Notes: generated by a model not told the origin, from the letters alone. DNA of 64,000 nt from Roseovarius sp. Pro17 (GCF_035599575.1 NZ_CP141179.1:124001-188000); one strand, 5' to 3'. Counted from the first letter of the stretch, positions 40,525-51,241 are shown. Numbers and translations are program-made.

Positions 40525-41349
40525 ATGCCTCGCCCCCTCAATATTGCCTGCCTGCAACTCAGGCCCATGCCGACTATGGAGGCAGCGCTGGACGAGCTGC
40601 TGCCACTGGCCGAAAAGGCGGTGGCAGGCGGCGCGCAGATACTGTTCCTGCCCGAGTATTGTGGCGGATTGCGCACTGACGGGCCTGCGGTGGCGCCGCC
40701 CTCAGCCGCCGAGGACGACCATCCATTTTTACGCAGGATGCGGGAATTCGCGGCGAAGAATAGCGTCTGGATCAACCTCGGCTCCATCGCCGTCGATGGC
40801 CCGGACGGGCGGATCATCAACCGTGGTTTCATGCTGGCGCCGGATGGCGAAATTACCGGACGGTATGACAAGATCCATCTGTTCGACATTCAGCTGTCCG
40901 GCGATGAGGTCTACCGCGAAAGCGATCGGGTCGATCCCGGCACCTGCGCCGTGATTCATGACACGCCGCTGGCACGGGTGGGGCACACGATCTGTTATGA
41001 TCTGCGCTTTGCGCATCTCTTTCGCAGCCTGGCGCAGGGCGGGGCCGAGATAATGGCCTGTCCCGCTGCCTTTACCGCCAAAACGGGCGCGGCGCATTGG
41101 CATGTGCTGAACCGCGCGCGCGCGATCGAAACGACACGCTTTGTCGTCTCGGCCGGGATGACGGGGCCGGTCCCCGGAGGTGGCGAGACCTATGGTCATT
41201 CGCTGATTGTCGACCCTTGGGGCGAGGTTCTGGCGGATGCGAGCGAGGGGCCGGGCGTGATCACGGCACAGATCGATCTGGACCTGATCGGCCAGACCGA
41301 GGCGCGGATTCCGAGCCTGATGAATGACGTGGATTTCGCGCGTGCCTAA
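40525..41349 (+). CDS. Carbon-nitrogen hydrolase, nitrilase family (Nit1-like amidase)
   Basis: The 274-residue enzyme has the nitrilase triad Glu (LFLPEYCGG), Lys (YDKIHLFDIQL) and Cys (TICYDLRF). The IHLFDI and CYDLRFP-like segments place it with Nit1/omega-amidase-type proteins such as deaminated glutathione amidase. It lies 74 bases after the decarboxylase and could be cotranscribed, but a shared pathway is not clear. Confidence 0.88.
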   Translation: MPRPLNIACLQLRPMPTMEAALDELLPLAEKAVAGGAQILFLPEYCGGLRTDGPAVAPPSAAEDDHPFLRRMREFAAKNSVWINLGSIAVDGPDGRIINRGFMLAPDGEITGRYDKIHLFDIQLSGDEVYRESDRVDPGTCAVIHDTPLARVGHTICYDLRFAHLFRSLAQGGAEIMACPAAFTAKTGAAHWHVLNRARAIETTRFVVSAGMTGPVPGGGETYGHSLIVDPWGEVLADASEGPGVITAQIDLDLIGQTEARIPSLMNDVDFARA

Positions 41350-41395
41350 GAGAATTCCGGGAAGCCCCAACGCCTTCGGCGAGAGTATTTTAAAG

Positions 41396-41436
41396 CGTTT
41401 CGACATATTCTTGAATCATGACAATATGTCGAAACG
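41396..41436. repeat. Perfect 14-base inverted repeat between convergent genes
   Basis: CGTTTCGACATATT (41396-41409) and AATATGTCGAAACG (41423-41436) are perfect inverted copies around 13 bases. It may act as a terminator for the nitrilase-family gene, which ends at 41349. Its outer CGTTTC recalls the repeat family just downstream. Confidence 0.7.
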
Positions 41437-41459
41437 ACCACGACATATAAACGTTGCGC

Positions 41460-41508
41460 GCGTTTCGAGCTCAAGTTGTATCTCAATTTGAACACGAAAC
41501 GCTTTGGG
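41460..41508. repeat. Palindromic repeat element, copy 2
   Basis: Nineteen-base arms (41460-41478 and 41484-41502, three mismatches) close a 5-base loop and are followed by TTTGGG. The ends GCGTTTC and GAAACGCTTTGGG are shared with the elements at 21720 and 61886. The region 41350-41554 contains no gene. Confidence 0.6.
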
Positions 41509-41554
41509 AACGATGAAAGGATAGGCGCCGTCTGTTAAGGCGGTCCCGATTAGG

Positions 41555-43444
41555 TCATTTCGGATAGCCGATGGTTTTAAGCGCCTCCGCGATTTCATCC
41601 AGAACCGCCGGATCGTCGATGGTCGCGGGGGGCTTGAACGTCTCGCCATCGGCGATGCTGGCCATGGTGCGGCGCAGGATCTTGCCCGAGCGGGTCTTGG
41701 GCAGACGGTCGACGACCACGGCCAGTTTAAAGGCGGCAACCGGGCCGATTTTGTCGCGCACGATGGCGACGCATTCGGAGGTGATTTCGTCCGCTGGACG
41801 GTCCACCCCCTTGGTCAGGCACACGAAGCCAATAGGCACCTGGCCCTTTAACTCGTCCTTGGCACCAAGGACCGCGCATTCGGCGACGTCGGGATGGCTT
41901 GCCAGAACCTCTTCCATCAGGCCAGTGCTGAGGCGGTGGCCGGCCACGTTGATGACGTCGTCGGTGCGCGCCATGATGTAGAGGTATCCGTCCTCGTCGA
42001 TCATGCCCGCATCGCCAGTCTCATAATAGCCGGGGAAGGTTTCGAGGTAGGATTTGCGAAACCGACCTTCGGCATTCCAGAGCGTCGGCAAGGTGCCGGG
42101 GGGTAGGGGCAGTTTGATCGCGACGGCGCCCAGTTCACCCACCGGCTTGGGCGTGCCATCATCCGCGAGGATCTGGATATCGTAGCCGGGCATCGGGACG
42201 GTGGGCGAGCCCACCTTGACCGGAAGCGGCTCAATCCCTACCGGGTTGGCCGCGATGGCGCAGCCGGTTTCTGTCTGCCACCAGTGATCGTAGACCGGCT
42301 TGTCCAGCACCTTTCGTGCCCAGTGGACCGTGTCGGGATCGGCCCGCTCGCCCGCGAGGTAGAGGGCGCGCAGACAGGACAGGTCGTATTTCTTTAGCAG
42401 ATCGCCATTCGGGTCCTCGCGCTTGACCGCGCGGATGGCCGTGGGCGCGGTAAAGAAACTGCGCACGTTGTGCTCGGAGATGACGCGCCAGAAGGTGCCT
42501 GCATCGGGGTTGCCCACCGGCTTGCCTTCGAACACCACCGTGGTGTTGCCGTGGATCAGCGGTGCGTAGCAGATATAACTGTGGCCGACGACCCAGCCCA
42601 CATCTGACGCGGCCCAGAACACGTCGCCCGGATCGACGTTGTAGACATTTTTCATCGTCCAGTTGAGCGCGACAAGGTGACCTGCTGTCGGGCGGATCAC
42701 GCCCTTGGGCGCGCCGGTGGTGCCGGAGGTATAGAGGATATAAGCCGGGTGATTGCCCTCGACCGGGACGCATTCGGCAGGCTCTACGCCACCTTGAAAA
42801 TCGTGCCAGTCCACGTCACGGCCCTCGATCAGCTCGGCGGTCTGCTGCTCGCGCTGAAGGATTACGCAGAATTCGGGTTGATGTGTCGCCTGGTTTATAG
42901 CGCCATCGACGAGGGGTTTATAGGCGACCATGCGCGAAGGTTCGATCCCGCAGGAGGCGGCGATGATCGCCTTGGGGGTGCAATCGTCGATACGCACGGC
43001 CAGTTCGGTCGCGGAAAAGCCGCCGAACACGACCGAGTGGATCGCCCCGATGCGCCCGCAGGCCAGCATCGCCTCAAGCGCCTCAGGCACCATGGGCATG
43101 TAGATCATGACGCGGTCGCCCTTTTCCACGCCCTTGGCGCATAGCGCACCGGCGAGGCTGGCGACGCGGGTCTGTAATTCGCTATAGGTGATGTGCTGTT
43201 TCGTGCCGGTCACGGGGCTGTCATGGATGATCGCGACCTGATCACCGCGCCCGGCTGCGACGTGGCGGTCGACGGCATTGTAGCAGGTGTTCACCCGCGC
43301 GTCGGCGAACCATTCATACATGTGATCGCCGCGATCGAAAAGCGCCTGCGTCGGCGGCGTCGCCCAGTCAATCGCCTCGGCCTGTTTAAGCCAATAGGCC
43401 TCTGGATCGTCCTGCCAGCTTTGGTAGATATCGGCGTAGCGCAT
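41555..43444 (-). CDS. prpE: Propionyl-CoA synthetase/acyl-CoA synthetase
   Basis: This acetyl-CoA-synthetase-type enzyme of 629 residues shows the AMP loop YTSGTTGAPKGVIRP, the YETGDAG block and the acylatable Lys in KTRSGKILRR. The N terminus MRYADIYQSWQDDPEAYWLK is that of PrpE and not Acs. It activates propionate to propionyl-CoA. GGGAGGCCACT before the ATG at 43444 sets the start; the longer frame to 43546 lacks a ribosome site. Confidence 0.92.
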   Translation of the reverse strand: MRYADIYQSWQDDPEAYWLKQAEAIDWATPPTQALFDRGDHMYEWFADARVNTCYNAVDRHVAAGRGDQVAIIHDSPVTGTKQHITYSELQTRVASLAGALCAKGVEKGDRVMIYMPMVPEALEAMLACGRIGAIHSVVFGGFSATELAVRIDDCTPKAIIAASCGIEPSRMVAYKPLVDGAINQATHQPEFCVILQREQQTAELIEGRDVDWHDFQGGVEPAECVPVEGNHPAYILYTSGTTGAPKGVIRPTAGHLVALNWTMKNVYNVDPGDVFWAASDVGWVVGHSYICYAPLIHGNTTVVFEGKPVGNPDAGTFWRVISEHNVRSFFTAPTAIRAVKREDPNGDLLKKYDLSCLRALYLAGERADPDTVHWARKVLDKPVYDHWWQTETGCAIAANPVGIEPLPVKVGSPTVPMPGYDIQILADDGTPKPVGELGAVAIKLPLPPGTLPTLWNAEGRFRKSYLETFPGYYETGDAGMIDEDGYLYIMARTDDVINVAGHRLSTGLMEEVLASHPDVAECAVLGAKDELKGQVPIGFVCLTKGVDRPADEITSECVAIVRDKIGPVAAFKLAVVVDRLPKTRSGKILRRTMASIADGETFKPPATIDDPAVLDEIAEALKTIGYPK

Positions 43445-43552
43445 AGTGGCCTCCCTGCTTGCTATCTCCTTTGTAAGGCGGGAGCGGGGCGCGCGGCAAG
43501 ACCGTGCGTGTTGGGCAGGGTGCATAAGAAATAATCGGCCCGCCATTGAAAT

Positions 43553-43580
43553 GTCGCCGCCCCTGAGACGGGACGGCGAC
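43553..43580 (-). terminator. Probable terminator of maeB
   Basis: GTCGCCG (43553-43559) and CGGCGAC (43574-43580) with inner CCC/GGG pairs form a GC-rich hairpin just after the maeB stop. The U run on the minus strand is weak. Confidence 0.6.
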
Positions 43581-43587
43581 GTGCGCC

Positions 43588-45864
43588 TCAGCCATAATGC
43601 GCCACGGGTGTGCCTGCGATAGCCGCCATATTGAGCAGGCCGCGCGGCGTGATTGAAGGCGATACGATATGGGCGCGGTTGCCCATGCCCATCAGGATAG
43701 GGCCAACCTCCAGCCCGCCGCCCTTCATCTTTAGAATGTTGCGCACGCCCGAGGCCGCGTCGGCGTTCGAGAATATCAGCACATTCGCCGCCCCCTTCAT
43801 CCGGTTGCCGGGCAGAAGGCGCTCGCGCAGTTCCTCGTCGAGGGCGGCATCGACATTCATCTCGCCCTCGTAACAGAAATCGCGCGGCTTCGCGTCAAGA
43901 AGGGCGATGGCGGCGCGCTGGCGCTTGCCTGAATCTTCGCCTTGATTGCCGAATTGCGATTGCGAGCAAAAGGCAATGCGCGGCTCGATGCCGAACCGGC
44001 GCACATGGCGCGCGGCGCCAATGGCGGTCTCGGCCAGCTGTTCGGGCGAGGGAAAGACGCGCACATGTGTGTCGCCGATAAACAGCGGGCCGTCCTCGAG
44101 GATCATCATCGACAGCGCTCCGTGCGGGTAATGCTCGGAATCGCCCAGCACCTGATTGACGTACTTCAGATGCCAGCGATATTCGCCGAACGTACCGCAG
44201 ATCATGCTGTCGGCCTCGTCGCGGTGCACCATGACGGCACCGATGGCGGTGGTGTTGGTGCGCATCACGGCCTTGGCCAGATCAGGTGTGACGCCGCGTC
44301 GCTGCATGATGTCGTGATAGCTGGTCCAATAGTCGCGGTAACGCGGATCGTCCTCGGGATTGACCAGTCGAAAATCCCGCCCCGGACGGATGTCGAGGCC
44401 CATCCGCTCGCAGCGCGTCTCGATCACCGAGGGGCGGCCGATCAGGATGGGCTGCTCGCTGGTTTCCTCCAGAACGGCTTGGGCCGCGCGCAGAACGCGC
44501 TCGTCCTCGCCCTCGGCAAATACGATGCGACGCGCGTCCTTTTTCGACGCCTCAAAGACGGGGCGCATCAGCAGTGCGGATTTGAATACCGATGCGTCCA
44601 GCTTGGCCTTGTAGATGTCCAGATTTTCCAGCGGGCGGGCGGCGACGCCGCTCTCCATGGCGGCGCGGGCGACGGCGGTCGACACGATGCCCGACAGGCG
44701 CGGATCGAAGGGTTTGGGGATCAGATATTCGGCGCCGAAGGTCATCGGTTCACCGTGGTAGGCTGCTGCCGCTTCGGCGGACGTCGTAGCGCGGGCCAGC
44801 TCGGCGATGCCGTCAACGCAGGCGATCTGCATCTCGTCGTTGATCTGCGTCGCGCCCACATCCAGCGCCCCGCGAAAGATGAACGGAAAGCACAGCACAT
44901 TATTGACCTGATTGGGAAAATCGCTGCGCCCCGTTGCGATGATCGCATCCGGCGCGGCCTCGCGGGCGAGGTCGGGCATGATCTCGGGCGTCGGGTTTGC
45001 GAGGGCAAAGATGATCGGGCGCGGGGCCATTTTCCTGACCTGATCAGCGGTCAGCACGCCGGGCCCGGAGAGGCCAAGAAAGAGGTCGGCACCCTCGATC
45101 ACGTCGGCCAGATTGCGCAGATCGGTCTTTTGCGCGAATTCGGCCTTTTGCGGGTTCATGTCCTCGGTGCGGCCCTCATACACCAGCCCCTTAATGTCGC
45201 ATAACCAGATATTGCTACGCCTCACGCCTAGCTTCACAAGCATGTTGAGGCAGGCGATGCCTGCCGCGCCACCCCCGGTCGAAACGACCTTGATATCTTC
45301 CCATTTCTTTCCGGCGACGTGCAGCGCGTTTTTCGTCGCCGCGCCGACAACGATGGCGGTGCCGTGCTGGTCGTCGTGGAAAACGGGGATGCCCATGCGC
45401 TCGCGGCAGATCTTTTCGACGATGAAACAGTCGGGCGCCTTGATATCCTCAAGGTTGATCGCGCCGAAGGTGGGGCCAAGGGCACAGACGATCTCGGCCA
45501 GTTTTACGGGGTCCGACTCATCCACCTCCAGATCGAAACAGTCGATATCGGCGAACTTCTTGAACAGCACCGCCTTGCCTTCCATCACCGGTTTGGACGC
45601 CAGCGGGCCGATATTGCCAAGGCCCAGAACGGCGGTGCCATTGGTGATCACCGCCACCAGATTACCGCGGCTGGTGTAGCGGCTGGCAGTGGCAGGATCA
45701 GCCTTGATTTCAAGGCAGGCCTCGGCGACGCCGGGCGAATAGGCGCGGGCCAGATCGCGACCATTGGCCAGCGGTTTGGTCGCGCGGATTTCCAGTTTTC
45801 CGGGCTTGGGGAATTCGTGATAGTGCAGGGCCGCCTGGCGTAACGTATCGCTTGGGTCGCTCAT
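43588..45864 (-). CDS. maeB: NADP-type malic enzyme with C-terminal phosphotransacetylase-like domain
   Basis: The 758-residue protein has a malic enzyme part in the first 430 residues ([34 protein letters not shown]) and a phosphate acetyltransferase-like part thereafter ([14 protein letters not shown]). This is the MaeB layout of Proteobacteria, oxidative decarboxylation of malate to pyruvate; the second domain is usually regulatory and binds acetyl-CoA. AAGGAG nine bases before 45864 supports this start over 45885. Confidence 0.95.
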   Translation of the reverse strand: MSDPSDTLRQAALHYHEFPKPGKLEIRATKPLANGRDLARAYSPGVAEACLEIKADPATASRYTSRGNLVAVITNGTAVLGLGNIGPLASKPVMEGKAVLFKKFADIDCFDLEVDESDPVKLAEIVCALGPTFGAINLEDIKAPDCFIVEKICRERMGIPVFHDDQHGTAIVVGAATKNALHVAGKKWEDIKVVSTGGGAAGIACLNMLVKLGVRRSNIWLCDIKGLVYEGRTEDMNPQKAEFAQKTDLRNLADVIEGADLFLGLSGPGVLTADQVRKMAPRPIIFALANPTPEIMPDLAREAAPDAIIATGRSDFPNQVNNVLCFPFIFRGALDVGATQINDEMQIACVDGIAELARATTSAEAAAAYHGEPMTFGAEYLIPKPFDPRLSGIVSTAVARAAMESGVAARPLENLDIYKAKLDASVFKSALLMRPVFEASKKDARRIVFAEGEDERVLRAAQAVLEETSEQPILIGRPSVIETRCERMGLDIRPGRDFRLVNPEDDPRYRDYWTSYHDIMQRRGVTPDLAKAVMRTNTTAIGAVMVHRDEADSMICGTFGEYRWHLKYVNQVLGDSEHYPHGALSMMILEDGPLFIGDTHVRVFPSPEQLAETAIGAARHVRRFGIEPRIAFCSQSQFGNQGEDSGKRQRAAIALLDAKPRDFCYEGEMNVDAALDEELRERLLPGNRMKGAANVLIFSNADAASGVRNILKMKGGGLEVGPILMGMGNRAHIVSPSITPRGLLNMAAIAGTPVAHYG

Positions 45865-45887
45865 TTTTTGCGGCTCCTTGTCCAAAT

Positions 45888-45905
45888 TGGTTTAGTATTA
45901 AACTA
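45888..45905. promoter_or_regulatory. Palindrome GTTTA-GTAT-TAAAC before maeB
   Basis: GTTTA (45890-45894) and TAAAC (45899-45903) flank GTAT in the upstream region of maeB, 25 bases before its start. It could be an operator or part of the promoter. No regulator gene is adjacent. The rest of the gap to upp (46086) shows no gene. Confidence 0.4.
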
Positions 45906-46085
45906 GTTTGCTCATGGTGGCATCGTGGGCCGGTGTGAGAGTGCATCTTTGCACATATTTGCGCAATCGGGAATGAAACATGGGTTCGCAGCGCGCCATG
46001 CCGCCCGGATTATGATACACCATGTCCATTGCCCTCAGCCTTGGCATCTGAAAATAAGGACCCCAGCCAATCGTCGGAGGATTCC

Positions 46086-46718
46086 ATGCGGCAGCACCTA
46101 ACGATCGTCAAACACCCGCTCGTCCAGCACAAGCTGACCTTGATGCGCGAGAAAGACACCTCGACCGCCGTTTTCCGGCAGTTATTGCGCGAAATCTCAC
46201 AGCTTCTGGCCTATGAGGTTACCGATGAGTTGCCCATGACCACGCGCGTGATCGAAACGCCAATGCGTGAGATGGACGCACCGGTGCTGGCAGGGCGCAA
46301 ACTGGCGCTGATCTCGATCCTGCGGGCGGGAAACGGCCTGCTTGACGGGATGCTAGAGCTGATTCCCTCGGCGCGGGTCGGCTTTGTCGGCCTCTACCGC
46401 GACGAGGAAACGCTGCAACCGGTGCAGTATTATTTCAAGGTGCCGGATCAACTGGGCAAGCGGCTGGTGATTGTGGTCGACCCGATGCTGGCGACCGGCA
46501 ATTCGTCCGCCGCCGCCGTAAATCTGCTGAAAGAAGCCGGAGCGACCGACATCCGGTTCCTGTGCCTGCTGGCCGCGCCCGAGGGCGTCGCGCGCATGAA
46601 GGAAGCACATCCCGACGTGCCCGTCGTCACTGCCGCGCTGGACGAGGGGCTGGATCACAAGGGCTATATCCTGCCGGGGCTTGGTGATGCAGGGGACCGC
46701 ATGTTCGGCACAAAGTAA
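46086..46718 (+). CDS. upp: Uracil phosphoribosyltransferase
   Basis: Upp salvages uracil with PRPP to give UMP. The 210 residues show [18 protein letters not shown] at the N terminus, the PRPP loop [15 protein letters not shown] and the uracil-binding C terminus [26 protein letters not shown] before 46086 sets the start; the frame from 46029 adds 19 residues foreign to the family. Confidence 0.96.
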   Translation: MRQHLTIVKHPLVQHKLTLMREKDTSTAVFRQLLREISQLLAYEVTDELPMTTRVIETPMREMDAPVLAGRKLALISILRAGNGLLDGMLELIPSARVGFVGLYRDEETLQPVQYYFKVPDQLGKRLVIVVDPMLATGNSSAAAVNLLKEAGATDIRFLCLLAAPEGVARMKEAHPDVPVVTAALDEGLDHKGYILPGLGDAGDRMFGTK

Positions 46719-46796
46719 CGCGCTTGCCCCGACCGCTTGCCTGTTTACTCGGAGCCTGAATTGAGGCAACAATATAGCACATCTTGTGGGGGCACT

Positions 46797-48065
46797 ATGA
46801 AAATTACACGCTTGATAGCGCTTGCGGTCATCGCCGCGTCCTGCGGTCTGGGGGTTGCTCAGGCGCAAGCCCTTCGTGACGCAGGCGAGCCGGCCGAGTT
46901 TCCGCCCAGTTCCTACACCGGGCGGCAATATGTCGACAGCAAGGGCTGCGTGTTTGTGCGCGCCGGGATTGATGGCAACGTGACTTGGGTGCCGCGCGTA
47001 TCGCGCGCGCGCAAAACGATCTGCGGCCAGCCGCCGACGCTGCCTACGGCGCGCGTTCCCGAGAAAGCGTCGGCGGCTCAGCCGAAACCGGCCGCTGCGA
47101 TCCAGCCTGCGCCCAAACGTGTGGTCCGCGCCCAGCCTGCGCCGCCGCCGCGCAAAATTGTCGTTCAGGCACCGCGCGCCTCGCCCGTTTTGGCACCGGT
47201 CGCGCAGCCAGCCGTGAAAGCTGTCTCCAGAACCGTGCGCCGCACGACCACGGTACGCGGATGCGCGGGCGCCGGTGCGCTGTCGTCACGCTATACCGGC
47301 ACTACGTCTGGCTACGCCGTGCGGTGCGGTCCGCAGGCGACCGCGCATGTGACGCGTGTGCCCGGCACGCAGGCCGCACGCCACGCACCGCGCCCAACGG
47401 CCATTCCGGCCTATGCGCCGTACGCCACCCGTGCCGTGCCGCAACCCCGGAGAGCCAGACGGGTGGTGCGGGTCGATCCCTACACCACGCGCGTCGCGCC
47501 GCGTCATGTTGCGTTGAGGCAGGCGCGCGCCGTGCAGGATGTCGTGATCCCCGAGGGCTACAAACGCGTCTGGATGGACGGCCGCCTCAATCCGCATCGC
47601 GGGCATCAGACCTTCGCAGGCAAGGCACAGATGGCGATGATGTGGACAAATACCGTGCCGCGTCGCCTGATCCTGACCGATACGGGCCGCGACATGTCGG
47701 CGCAGTATCCGGGCCTGATCTATCCCTACACCAGCTATGAACAGCAGCGCGCAGCGATGGGGGCGCCCTCGCATCGCGTGATCGTCTCGACAACGCCGCG
47801 GCACTCCGCGCAGGCGAGCAGGACAGCGGTATCGACAGGCGGGCAGAACTACGTTCAGGCGGGCGTCTATACCAGCCGCGCGCAGGCGCAGCGGGCGTCG
47901 CGTCGCCTTGCCGGGGTGGGCCTGCCCGCGCGGCTGGGCAGCATGACACTCAGCGGCCAGCATTACAGCGTGTTGCTGAGCGGCCCGTTTGCCAATGCTC
48001 AGGCGGCGCAGGGCGCGCTGGCGCGGGTGCGCGGCGCGGGCTTTGGCAACGCGCGGCTACGCTAA
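46797..48065 (+). CDS. SPOR-domain cell envelope protein
   Basis: From 46797 the 422-residue product has a signal peptide ([25 protein letters not shown]), a [14 protein letters not shown] segment, a long Ala/Pro/Arg-rich middle and a C-terminal SPOR domain ([21 protein letters not shown] and [19 protein letters not shown]). SPOR domains bind glycan strands lacking stem peptides at the division site. The Arg-Pro middle resembles a periplasmic linker. The gene stands alone after upp. Confidence 0.88.
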   Translation: MKITRLIALAVIAASCGLGVAQAQALRDAGEPAEFPPSSYTGRQYVDSKGCVFVRAGIDGNVTWVPRVSRARKTICGQPPTLPTARVPEKASAAQPKPAAAIQPAPKRVVRAQPAPPPRKIVVQAPRASPVLAPVAQPAVKAVSRTVRRTTTVRGCAGAGALSSRYTGTTSGYAVRCGPQATAHVTRVPGTQAARHAPRPTAIPAYAPYATRAVPQPRRARRVVRVDPYTTRVAPRHVALRQARAVQDVVIPEGYKRVWMDGRLNPHRGHQTFAGKAQMAMMWTNTVPRRLILTDTGRDMSAQYPGLIYPYTSYEQQRAAMGAPSHRVIVSTTPRHSAQASRTAVSTGGQNYVQAGVYTSRAQAQRASRRLAGVGLPARLGSMTLSGQHYSVLLSGPFANAQAAQGALARVRGAGFGNARLR

Positions 48066-48109
48066 GGTTGCATGGCAGCGAAAAGGTGCAAGCGTCGGGT
48101 CTGAAAGGG

Positions 48110-49138
48110 TTACGTGCCGCAGATGCCCTGAAGACGCAGCCAGTCGCCATCGCTGAGGATCGGCGGCGGAACCTCGTCAGCAAAGGGGTCGGCCTCGATC
48201 AGCGCCAGCGTGCTCTCGCCCGAGATGTCGCGCGCATAGGCATAGGGCGCGGCGCGTACTGACCATGCTTTGAACCCCTCTAGCAGCACCTCGTTCGCCA
48301 GCGGCACGGCGGGCGCGTCGGCCAGCAGATATTCAGCATAGGCGCGCAAGGCGTCCTCGCCCGGATCGCCGGTGGTCAGCAGGCGGAACGCTGCGATCAG
48401 GCCCGCGTGGTCCAGTAGGCGTCCCAATGGGTCGTGGGCGCGAGCGCGCAGGCGCGCGGCCACGATGTAGCCTGCGACGACGTCGGGCTCTTCATAGTCC
48501 TCGACTAGCGAGCGGTCGATCAGGATTGTGCCGCCGGGCAGCGTGGCCGTGGTGGCGACGCCACCGTGCACCACCCGCAGCGCGCCGGTGCCGCGTGTCG
48601 GGGGCAGGCGTTGCGCCAGCTTGGCCAGCGCCTCAACGCCGGCGGGTGCGCGACAAGGCAAGCCGGTTACAGACTGCATTTCGCGCTCAAGCGACGCGCC
48701 AATCTGGATGCGTTTGACCGACGGCACGACGCGCAGCGCATGATCGCGCACCGCGCCCGGCAGCCAGAAGATCGCCAATGCTGCGACCACGGCCACCGAG
48801 GCCAGCATCATGCCGAGGCGCAGACGTCCGGGCCGGGGCCGTTGCCGTGCGATCCCGGCGCGGAGCTTCTCGATCGCGTCGATCATCTGCGCTTCTGACT
48901 CGGCCAGTTCCAGTGTCTCGCCGGTGTCTCCGTCGGGGTGATAGATGGCGGGCCTTTGACCGGGATTGGCGCGGTTGACCGCGGGAATAGACCAATGCGT
49001 CAGCACCCGGTCGCGCATATCGGTGATGACCAGCGTCGCATTGCCCATTGAAACTACAACTTCGCTACGCTGGTCGCTGGGCGCGGCACGCCAGAGGCCC
49101 GGCGCCTCAAGCCGCTGGTATTCGCGAAGTGCGGTCAT
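48110..49138 (-). CDS. Hypothetical single-span membrane protein
   Basis: The 342-residue product has an N-terminal soluble part (RSEVVVSMGNATLVITDMRDRVLTHWSIPAVNR), one membrane helix around residues 107-125 (LGMMLASVAVVAALAIFWLP) and a periplasmic C-terminal domain of about 200 residues with LPGGTILIDRSLVEDYEEPDVVAGYIVAARLRA. That last stretch recalls the surroundings of M48-type metalloproteases, but no HExxH is present. I know no name for the family. The ATG at 49138 is preferred to the frame start at 49213. Confidence 0.7.
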   Translation of the reverse strand: MTALREYQRLEAPGLWRAAPSDQRSEVVVSMGNATLVITDMRDRVLTHWSIPAVNRANPGQRPAIYHPDGDTGETLELAESEAQMIDAIEKLRAGIARQRPRPGRLRLGMMLASVAVVAALAIFWLPGAVRDHALRVVPSVKRIQIGASLEREMQSVTGLPCRAPAGVEALAKLAQRLPPTRGTGALRVVHGGVATTATLPGGTILIDRSLVEDYEEPDVVAGYIVAARLRARAHDPLGRLLDHAGLIAAFRLLTTGDPGEDALRAYAEYLLADAPAVPLANEVLLEGFKAWSVRAAPYAYARDISGESTLALIEADPFADEVPPPILSDGDWLRLQGICGT

Positions 49139-49359
49139 AGTTGCCTTTGCCCTGCCTTTTTTGGCACAGACTAGCATGGGATTATGGGGGGCGGCAACGG
49201 CTTGGCGCGCCATCGTAGGCGCGTGTGCGCGTGGGGGGTGCTGGATGCCTCTTGAGCGAGGATATCAGGCGGCCAGTAGATGAATGGATGGCTAAGGGGG
49301 TGGCGGGAAGCAGCCTGATACGCTAGCGATTATGCGTCGCTTAAGGGAAAGACCGCGCC

Positions 49360-50364
49360 ATGTCTCAGCCGCCAGTCAGGATTGCCATCAACGGCTTTGG
49401 TCGGATCGGTCGCGCGATTTTGCGTATCGTTCTGGCCGGGCGTGCAGATGTGGAACTGGCCCTGATCAACGAGATCGAGCCGCTTGAAACCTGCGCGTAT
49501 CTGTTCGAGTACGATAGCATCTATGGCACATGGCCGGGCGAGGTGGCTACCGGTCCGGGCGCGCTGATCGTCGACGGGCGGCACGTGCCGTTTCATTCAG
49601 TGCCGGATCTGCGGCAGTTGGATCTGAGCGGTGTCGATCTGGTGCTTGAATGCACCGGCATGGCGGGCAAGCGCGCCATGGCCGAGCGCGGGTTGGAAGC
49701 GGGCGCGCGCGCCGTTCTGGTGTCGGGCCCTGCGGCCGAGGCCGATGTGACGCTGGTGCTGGGCGCGAATGATGCCGCGCTCGCGGATCAGCGCATCATT
49801 TCCAATGCGTCCTGCACGACCAACGCACTGGCCCCGCTGGCGCGGCTTCTGGACGAGGCATTCGGCATCGTGTCGGCGCAGATGACGACGGTGCATTGCT
49901 ATACCGGCAGTCAGCCCACGGTAGACAAGCCGCGCGGCAACCTTGAGCGTAGTCGCGCAGCCGCCCTGTCGATGGTGCCGACCACAACCAGTGCGCGCAG
50001 CCAGATGGATCTGGTGCTGCCCACCCTCGCCGGCAGGATCGAGGCGCGTGCGATCCGCGTGCCGACTGCAAGCGTGTCGTGCATCGATCTGACGGTGCAG
50101 ACCGGGCGGGCGGTAACGGTGGGCGAGGTGAACGAGGTTCTGCGCAGTGCGTCAGAGGCGGGTCCCTATGCGGACGTCTTTGGCTGGACTGAGCGGCCTC
50201 TGGTGTCGTCGGACCTGCGCGCGCGGCCCGAGTCCGTCATTATGAGTGGGCGCGAGACATCCGTATCGGGGGGCGGGTTGCTGCGTGTGTTCGGCTGGTA
50301 TGACAACGAGTGGGGCTTTTCCTGCCGGATGCTGGATATGGCGGTGCGCATTGGCACGCGTTAA
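49360..50364 (+). CDS. Glyceraldehyde-3-phosphate dehydrogenase-like protein
   Basis: The 334 residues have an NAD fold (INGFGRIGRAILR), the active-site C152 in SNASCTTNALAP, the His in TTVHCYTGSQ and the C-terminal WYDNEWGFSCRM. Segment INEIEPLETCAYLFEYDSIYG and the overall drift from Gap1 resemble erythrose-4-phosphate dehydrogenase or a secondary Gap. No pgk or fba lies beside it, so it is probably not the main glycolytic copy. A 221-base gap precedes it with no other gene. Confidence 0.88.
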   Translation: MSQPPVRIAINGFGRIGRAILRIVLAGRADVELALINEIEPLETCAYLFEYDSIYGTWPGEVATGPGALIVDGRHVPFHSVPDLRQLDLSGVDLVLECTGMAGKRAMAERGLEAGARAVLVSGPAAEADVTLVLGANDAALADQRIISNASCTTNALAPLARLLDEAFGIVSAQMTTVHCYTGSQPTVDKPRGNLERSRAAALSMVPTTTSARSQMDLVLPTLAGRIEARAIRVPTASVSCIDLTVQTGRAVTVGEVNEVLRSASEAGPYADVFGWTERPLVSSDLRARPESVIMSGRETSVSGGGLLRVFGWYDNEWGFSCRMLDMAVRIGTR

Positions 50365-50371
50365 AGTGTTC

Positions 50372-50402
50372 TGCGTCTAATCTGAGGTATAGATTTGATG
50401 CA
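50372..50402. repeat. Imperfect hairpin between GAPDH-like and phosphatase genes
   Basis: TGCGTCTAATCT (50372-50383) and AGATTTGATGCA (50391-50402) pair with two mismatches around 7 bases. It separates two convergent genes and may act as a weak terminator. Confidence 0.5.
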
Positions 50403-50426
50403 AAACGCCCACAGCATTGAAAGGCT

Positions 50427-51110
50427 CTAGAACCAAGGTTTGAAATTTGCTTCGAAATCGGCCTGCACTTGAACGTTGTCATATTCGGTCAGCACCCATT
50501 CCTCAAACCCGATGCCGGTCTGCGCGTGACGCGCCTCATAGAGATCGAGGATGTAGTCCAGCACACCAGTGCGCGAGCGTTTGACGTGCAAAAATCTGAG
50601 ACCCAGCATTTTACGGGCCTCGGCCACGGGTCGCCCCTCCATCACCATCAGATAAATAGCCGAAGCAAAGCCGGCGCGGTCGGCCCCTGATTTGCAATGC
50701 ATGACAAACGGCTTTTCGATACTGCGAAAGGCGGCGAGCAGCGCCGCGATATCCTTGCGCGGGGCAGCAAAGCGGGCGTGTAGCGTGACGTCGACCAGGG
50801 TCAGACCCAGCTCTTGGCAGCTTTCCTTTTCGGTCAGATAGTGCGCCGCTCCGCCGGAACCGCGCAGATTGAGGATGCTCTTGATCCCCATTTCTTTCAT
50901 CTGGGCAAAGCGTTTATGCGTCGGATGGTTCGAGCGGTAGACGCCCGGCGCAACCTCGAACTGGTTGGTCCAGATACCGCGCAGGATGGCATGGTCGAAC
51001 CAGAGGTTGTAGATATGCGCGCGGCGGCGGTTTTCGGGCGTCGAAAGGTCGGTGTTGTAGGATTGGCGCAGGTTGCGTTCCCACGTGGCCAGTCGTTTAA
51101 AAAGGGGCAT
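50427..51110 (-). CDS. Dual-specificity/tyrosine phosphatase family protein
   Basis: The 227-residue protein holds a phosphatase domain with the CX5R loop in MHCKSGADRAGFASA and the upstream acid region around DVTLHARFAAP. YRSNHPTHKRFAQMKEMGIKSILNLRG is the strand-helix-strand common to bacterial phosphatases of this class. Substrate is unknown; it may be a phosphoprotein or inositol phosphate. It is divergent from the class V aminotransferase. Confidence 0.82.
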   Translation of the reverse strand: MPLFKRLATWERNLRQSYNTDLSTPENRRRAHIYNLWFDHAILRGIWTNQFEVAPGVYRSNHPTHKRFAQMKEMGIKSILNLRGSGGAAHYLTEKESCQELGLTLVDVTLHARFAAPRKDIAALLAAFRSIEKPFVMHCKSGADRAGFASAIYLMVMEGRPVAEARKMLGLRFLHVKRSRTGVLDYILDLYEARHAQTGIGFEEWVLTEYDNVQVQADFEANFKPWF

Positions 51111-51241
51111 GAGGGCCTCTGCGCTGCGGCAAGAACGCTCCGTCTAATCGCGTGCGCCGCGCATGGCAAGCGCGCGGGTGGATTGACGCGGGCAGCGATG
51201 GGCGTAAGGGTGCGTGCGATATTGCAAAAGTGAGGCTGGAG

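Noticed and set aside
43942..45204. A long open frame (420 codons) on the plus strand opposite maeB
   Set aside because: It is the antisense shadow of a strongly conserved gene in high-GC DNA, has no family features and no ribosome site.
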